A stretch of DNA of 16,323 bases from NCBI RefSeq assembly GCF_018373335.1, contig NZ_JAHAHH010000019.1, forward strand, positions 1 through 16,323, in the 5' to 3' direction. The position numbers and the translations under genes were made by a program. Numbering within the stretch: position 1 is the stretch's first letter; each line of letters opens with the position of its first letter. Positions 13,301 through 16,323 of this stretch are shown one piece after another. Below the pieces are notes generated by a model. The model saw nothing but the letters and a program-made list of their open reading frames with translations. It did not search any database and was not told the origin of the DNA. The DNA is from Negativicoccus succinicivorans (GTDB lineage Bacteria; Bacillota; Negativicutes; Veillonellales; Negativicoccaceae).

Positions 13301-14947
13301 TTAAACCGTAGCGTGCGCCTGGTATTCACCGAATACGCCGCGCAGTACGTTACAGATTTCACCCAAAGATGCATATGTGCGTACGCAGTCGAGGATCAAC
13401 GGCATCAAGTTGACGTTTTCATCTTCGGCGCCTTTGCGCAATGCTTCCAATGCAGTCTTGACCGCTTCCTGGTCGCGTTCGGCTTTGACTTTAGCCAATT
13501 TCTTGGACTGCAGTTCGCCAACCGAAGCGTCGACTTTCAGCAAGCCTTCGACCGGTTTTTCTTCGACTTGGAATTTGTTGACGCCAACGATAATGCGGTC
13601 GCCGGATTCAACTTCCATCTGCCAACGATATGCCGATTCCTGGATTTCTTTCTGGATGTAACCTTTTTCAATAGCGACTACCGCGCCGCCCATTTCGTCG
13701 ATCTTACGGATGTAGTCTTCCGCTTCCTTTTCGATCGCATTGGTCATCGCTTCTACATAGTACGAGCCGCCCAGCGGATCGACTACGTCAGCCAAACCGG
13801 ATTCGTACGCAACGATCTGCTGCGTGCGCAACGCGATTTGTACGGATTCCGTCGTCGGCAATGCCAACGCTTCGTCGCGGGAGTTGGTGTGCAAGGACTG
13901 CGTGCCGCCGAGAACAGCCGCCGCGGTCTGCAACGCTACACGAACGATGTTGTTGTCGACCTGTTGCGCCGTCAACATCGAACCTGCGGTCTGCGTGTGT
14001 ACACGCAATTTCATGGATTTGTCTTTCTTCGCGCCGAAACGTTCTTTCAGGATGCGCGCCCAAAGACGACGGGATGCACGGAATTTAGCAACTTCTTCAA
14101 GCACGTTGTTGTGCGCGTTCCAGAAGAAGGAGAGACGACCTGCAAATTCGTCGATTTCCATGCCGGCTTTCAGTGCCGCTTCGATGTATGCGATACCGTC
14201 AGCGATCGTGAAAGCGATTTCCTGTGCCGCAGTCGAACCAGCTTCACGGATGTGGTAGCCGGAGATCGAAATCGTGTTCCATTTCGGAACGTTCTGCGAG
14301 CAGTATTCAAAAATGTTGGTGATCAAACGCATCGACGGTTTCGGCGGGAAGATGTAAGTGCCGCGAGCCGCGTATTCTTTCAGGATGTCGTTTTGGATCG
14401 TGCCGCGCAGCTGGTCAGGGGATACGCCCTGTTTTTCCGCAACGGCAATGTACATCGACAAGAGAACGGACGCCGGAGCGTTGATCGTCATCGAGGTCGA
14501 AACTTTACCCAAGTCGATCTGGTCGAACAGGATTTCCATGTCGGCGAGCGTATCGATCGCAACGCCTACTTTACCGACTTCGCCGGCACTCATCGGATCG
14601 TCCGAGTCGTAACCGATCTGAGTCGGCAAGTCGAATGCGCAGGAAAGACCCGTCGCACCGTTTTCAATCAGGTAACGGTAACGTTGGTTGGATTCTTCGG
14701 CCGTAGCGAAACCGGCATACATACGCATCGTCCAGAGACGACCGCGGTACATCGTCGGCTGTACGCCGCGGGTATACGGATAGCTGCCCGGCAGATCCAG
14801 GTCGCGTTCATAGTCAAACCCTTCGATATCGAGCGGGGTGTAGACTTTGTTGTGCTTCATGTTCGGACGTTCCGGGTGTTTGGCATACATCTTAGCGACT
14901 GTTTCTTCGTATGCCTCCAATTTGGCCTTCAAGGATTCATTAGCCAT
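13301..14947 (-). CDS. mcmA: Methylmalonyl-CoA mutase large (catalytic) subunit
   Basis: This 548-residue TIM-barrel catalytic subunit lacks a fused B12 domain, which is encoded by the next gene. It rearranges succinyl-CoA to (R)-methylmalonyl-CoA in the fermentative direction. Tyr77 (RMYAGF), Arg195 (ARGTY) and His232 (SGYHIREAG) line up by spacing and context with P. shermanii Tyr89, Arg207 and His244. Other family stretches are LSCAFDLPTQIGYDSD and GGTQSLHTNSRDEA. The ATG at 14947 has AGGAGG eleven bases upstream, which is slightly long. The residues fit methylmalonyl-CoA mutase rather than isobutyryl-CoA or ethylmalonyl-CoA mutase, and the epimerase and decarboxylase neighbours agree. Confidence 0.96.
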   Translation of the reverse strand: MANESLKAKLEAYEETVAKMYAKHPERPNMKHNKVYTPLDIEGFDYERDLDLPGSYPYTRGVQPTMYRGRLWTMRMYAGFATAEESNQRYRYLIENGATGLSCAFDLPTQIGYDSDDPMSAGEVGKVGVAIDTLADMEILFDQIDLGKVSTSMTINAPASVLLSMYIAVAEKQGVSPDQLRGTIQNDILKEYAARGTYIFPPKPSMRLITNIFEYCSQNVPKWNTISISGYHIREAGSTAAQEIAFTIADGIAYIEAALKAGMEIDEFAGRLSFFWNAHNNVLEEVAKFRASRRLWARILKERFGAKKDKSMKLRVHTQTAGSMLTAQQVDNNIVRVALQTAAAVLGGTQSLHTNSRDEALALPTTESVQIALRTQQIVAYESGLADVVDPLGGSYYVEAMTNAIEKEAEDYIRKIDEMGGAVVAIEKGYIQKEIQESAYRWQMEVESGDRIIVGVNKFQVEEKPVEGLLKVDASVGELQSKKLAKVKAERDQEAVKTALEALRKGAEDENVNLMPLILDCVRTYASLGEICNVLRGVFGEYQAHATV

Positions 14948-14985
14948 GTGTTCATCATCCTCCTAAAAAATATAAATATATATCG

Positions 14986-14999
14986 GTCTCTTGCGAGAC
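14986..14999 (-). other. Small hairpin in the CoA-transferase to mutase gap
   Basis: On the transcript strand GTCTC and GAGAC close a GCAA (GNRA-type) tetraloop in a 126-nt gap. It is followed by an AT-rich stretch and the mutase ribosome site. A perfect 12-nt palindrome, CAGCTTAAGCTG, lies at about 15023-15034. There is no clear terminator, and no promoter I would defend. Confidence 0.45.
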
Positions 15000-15073
15000 T
15001 GACTAACCACAACGCAGCCGCAGCTTAAGCTGTCTTTTCAACGATGCGGGTAAGTCCATAAAGGGATCGGGTC

Positions 15074-16323
15074 TTACTGTTTTTTCATGCTCTTGTTATC
15101 GGCTAAGCGCTGATGGAAATCAAATGCTTCTTTGAGAATATGCGGGGTTTGCGAGTAGCCGCAAGCTTTTTCCGCATGTTCCAGATAGTCCATCAGTTCC
15201 GGACGGTAATCCGGATGCGCGATGTTTTCGATAATCGCGCGAGCGCGTTCTTTCGGCGAGAGGCCGCGAACGTCGGCAACGCCCATTTCGGAAATGTAGA
15301 CGTGTACGTCGTGTTCCGTATGGTCGATGTGCGAGCAGAACGGTACGACACAGGAGATGTCGCCGTTTTTCGCGATCGAGTTCGTGAAGAAAATGCTCAA
15401 GCCGCCGTTACGAGCGAAGTCGCCCGAACCGCCGATGCCGTTCATCATCTTCGTGCCCGATACGTGCGTCGAGTTGATGTTGCCGTAGATGTCCATTTCG
15501 AGCGCGGTGTTCATCGCGATAACGCCTAAGCGACGGATGACTTCCGGGTTGTTCGAAATTTCTTGCGGACGCAGAACGATCTTATCGCGATATCCTTTGA
15601 TACCTTTGTAGAAACGTTTCAGTCCGTCCGGCGACGGCGAGAGACTCGTGCCCGAAGCCATCGTCAATTTACCGGCGTCGATCAGGTCGAACATGCCGTC
15701 CTGGATAACTTCCGTGTATACGGTCAGGTTTTCATACGGGGAATCGACCAAACCACTGATTACGGCGTTTGCTACGTTACCTACACCGGATTGCAACGGG
15801 AGCAGGTTTTCCGGCAAGCGGCCGTGTTTTACTTCGTTTTGCAAGAAGTCGATAAGGTTGCCGCTCATCTTCTTCGCGTCGTCGCCAATCGGGGCGAACG
15901 GGCGCGTTTTGTCGGTGATGTCGCACGGTACGATCGCAGCGATTTTGCTGTGGTCCACTTCGATGTACGGGGTACCGATGCGGTCACCGGCTGCTTCGAT
16001 CGGAATCGGTTTACGGTGCGGCGGGTTGGCCGGCTGATAAATATCATGCATACCTTCCAATTCGAGCGGTTGCGAAGTGTTCACTTCGATGATGACTTTT
16101 TTGGCTTCCGTGACATATACCGGCGAGTTGCCCAAAGCGGTCGTCGGAATCAGGTGACCTTCTTCAGTAATCGCGCATACTTCGATGATGCACCAGTCCA
16201 AATCACCAAAAAAGCCCGTGCGTACTTGCTGCGCTACGTGGCTCAAGTGCATATCGATGTAATGTACTTTACCGGCGTTGATAGCTTTGCGCAGTACAGC
16301 GTTTGTCTGGTACGGGAAGCGGC
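15074..16323 (-). CDS. Succinate/propionyl-CoA (acetyl-CoA) CoA-transferase, Cat1/ScpC/AarC-like, N-terminus outside window
   Basis: The frame is open to the right edge, giving about 415 visible residues starting in RFPYQTNAVLRKAINAG. By comparison with a family length near 500, roughly 90 N-terminal residues are missing. Diagnostic features are MHLSHVAQQV, the GVGNVANAV glycine motif, VYTEVIQDG with the likely catalytic Glu (codon 15710-15712, matching AarC Glu294 by spacing), and GIGGSGDFARNG near the C-terminus. The enzyme forms a glutamyl-CoA intermediate and moves CoA between carboxylates. In this operon the natural reaction is propionyl-CoA plus succinate giving propionate plus succinyl-CoA, closing the cycle without ATP. 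Acetyl-CoA:succinate transfer is possible; hydrolase annotation for this family is usually wrong. A 126-nt gap separates it from the mutase. Confidence 0.93.
   Translation of the reverse strand, partial: RFPYQTNAVLRKAINAGKVHYIDMHLSHVAQQVRTGFFGDLDWCIIEVCAITEEGHLIPTTALGNSPVYVTEAKKVIIEVNTSQPLELEGMHDIYQPANPPHRKPIPIEAAGDRIGTPYIEVDHSKIAAIVPCDITDKTRPFAPIGDDAKKMSGNLIDFLQNEVKHGRLPENLLPLQSGVGNVANAVISGLVDSPYENLTVYTEVIQDGMFDLIDAGKLTMASGTSLSPSPDGLKRFYKGIKGYRDKIVLRPQEISNNPEVIRRLGVIAMNTALEMDIYGNINSTHVSGTKMMNGIGGSGDFARNGGLSIFFTNSIAKNGDISCVVPFCSHIDHTEHDVHVYISEMGVADVRGLSPKERARAIIENIAHPDYRPELMDYLEHAEKACGYSQTPHILKEAFDFHQRLADNKSMKKQ

Overview
The window reads as chromosome of an anaerobic, succinate-decarboxylating member of the Negativicutes (Firmicutes). 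The evidence is a Na+-pumping methylmalonyl-CoA decarboxylase of the MmdA/D/C/B type, a methylmalonyl-CoA mutase split into separate catalytic and B12-binding proteins, and protein sequences resembling those of Veillonella and its relatives. The genus cannot be fixed from sequence alone; Negativicoccus-, Dialister- or Phascolarctobacterium-like succinate fermenters would fit.

Layout. (1) Positions 1-1873, plus strand: the 3' part of feoB, a ferrous iron transporter, ending at a bidirectional terminator. (2) Positions 1917-4781, minus strand: a separate transcription unit with a near-consensus promoter, a roughly 330-nt untranslated leader with competing hairpins, a second copy of the decarboxylase membrane subunit MmdB, and a second copy of a DASS/SLC13 carboxylate transporter. 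Both genes use TTG starts. (3) Positions 4782-6042: about 1.26 kb with no convincing gene. (4) Positions 6073-6366: a small unknown two-helix membrane protein between two terminators. (5) Positions 6391-16323, minus strand: a long operon running off the right edge, in the order CoA-transferase, mutase large subunit, mutase B12 subunit, meaB, mce, mmdA, mmdD, mmdC, mmdB, DASS transporter, strong terminator.

How it works together. The operon encodes a closed succinate-to-propionate cycle. A CoA-transferase moves CoA from propionyl-CoA to succinate. The B12 mutase, protected by the MeaB GTPase, turns succinyl-CoA into (R)-methylmalonyl-CoA, and the epimerase makes the (S) form. The biotin-dependent Mmd complex decarboxylates this to propionyl-CoA while pumping Na+ out. 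The DASS carrier at the operon end is a good candidate for Na+-coupled succinate uptake. The most notable feature is that only the two membrane genes (mmdB and the DASS carrier) are duplicated as a pair, under their own promoter and leader, without the soluble or biotin subunits.
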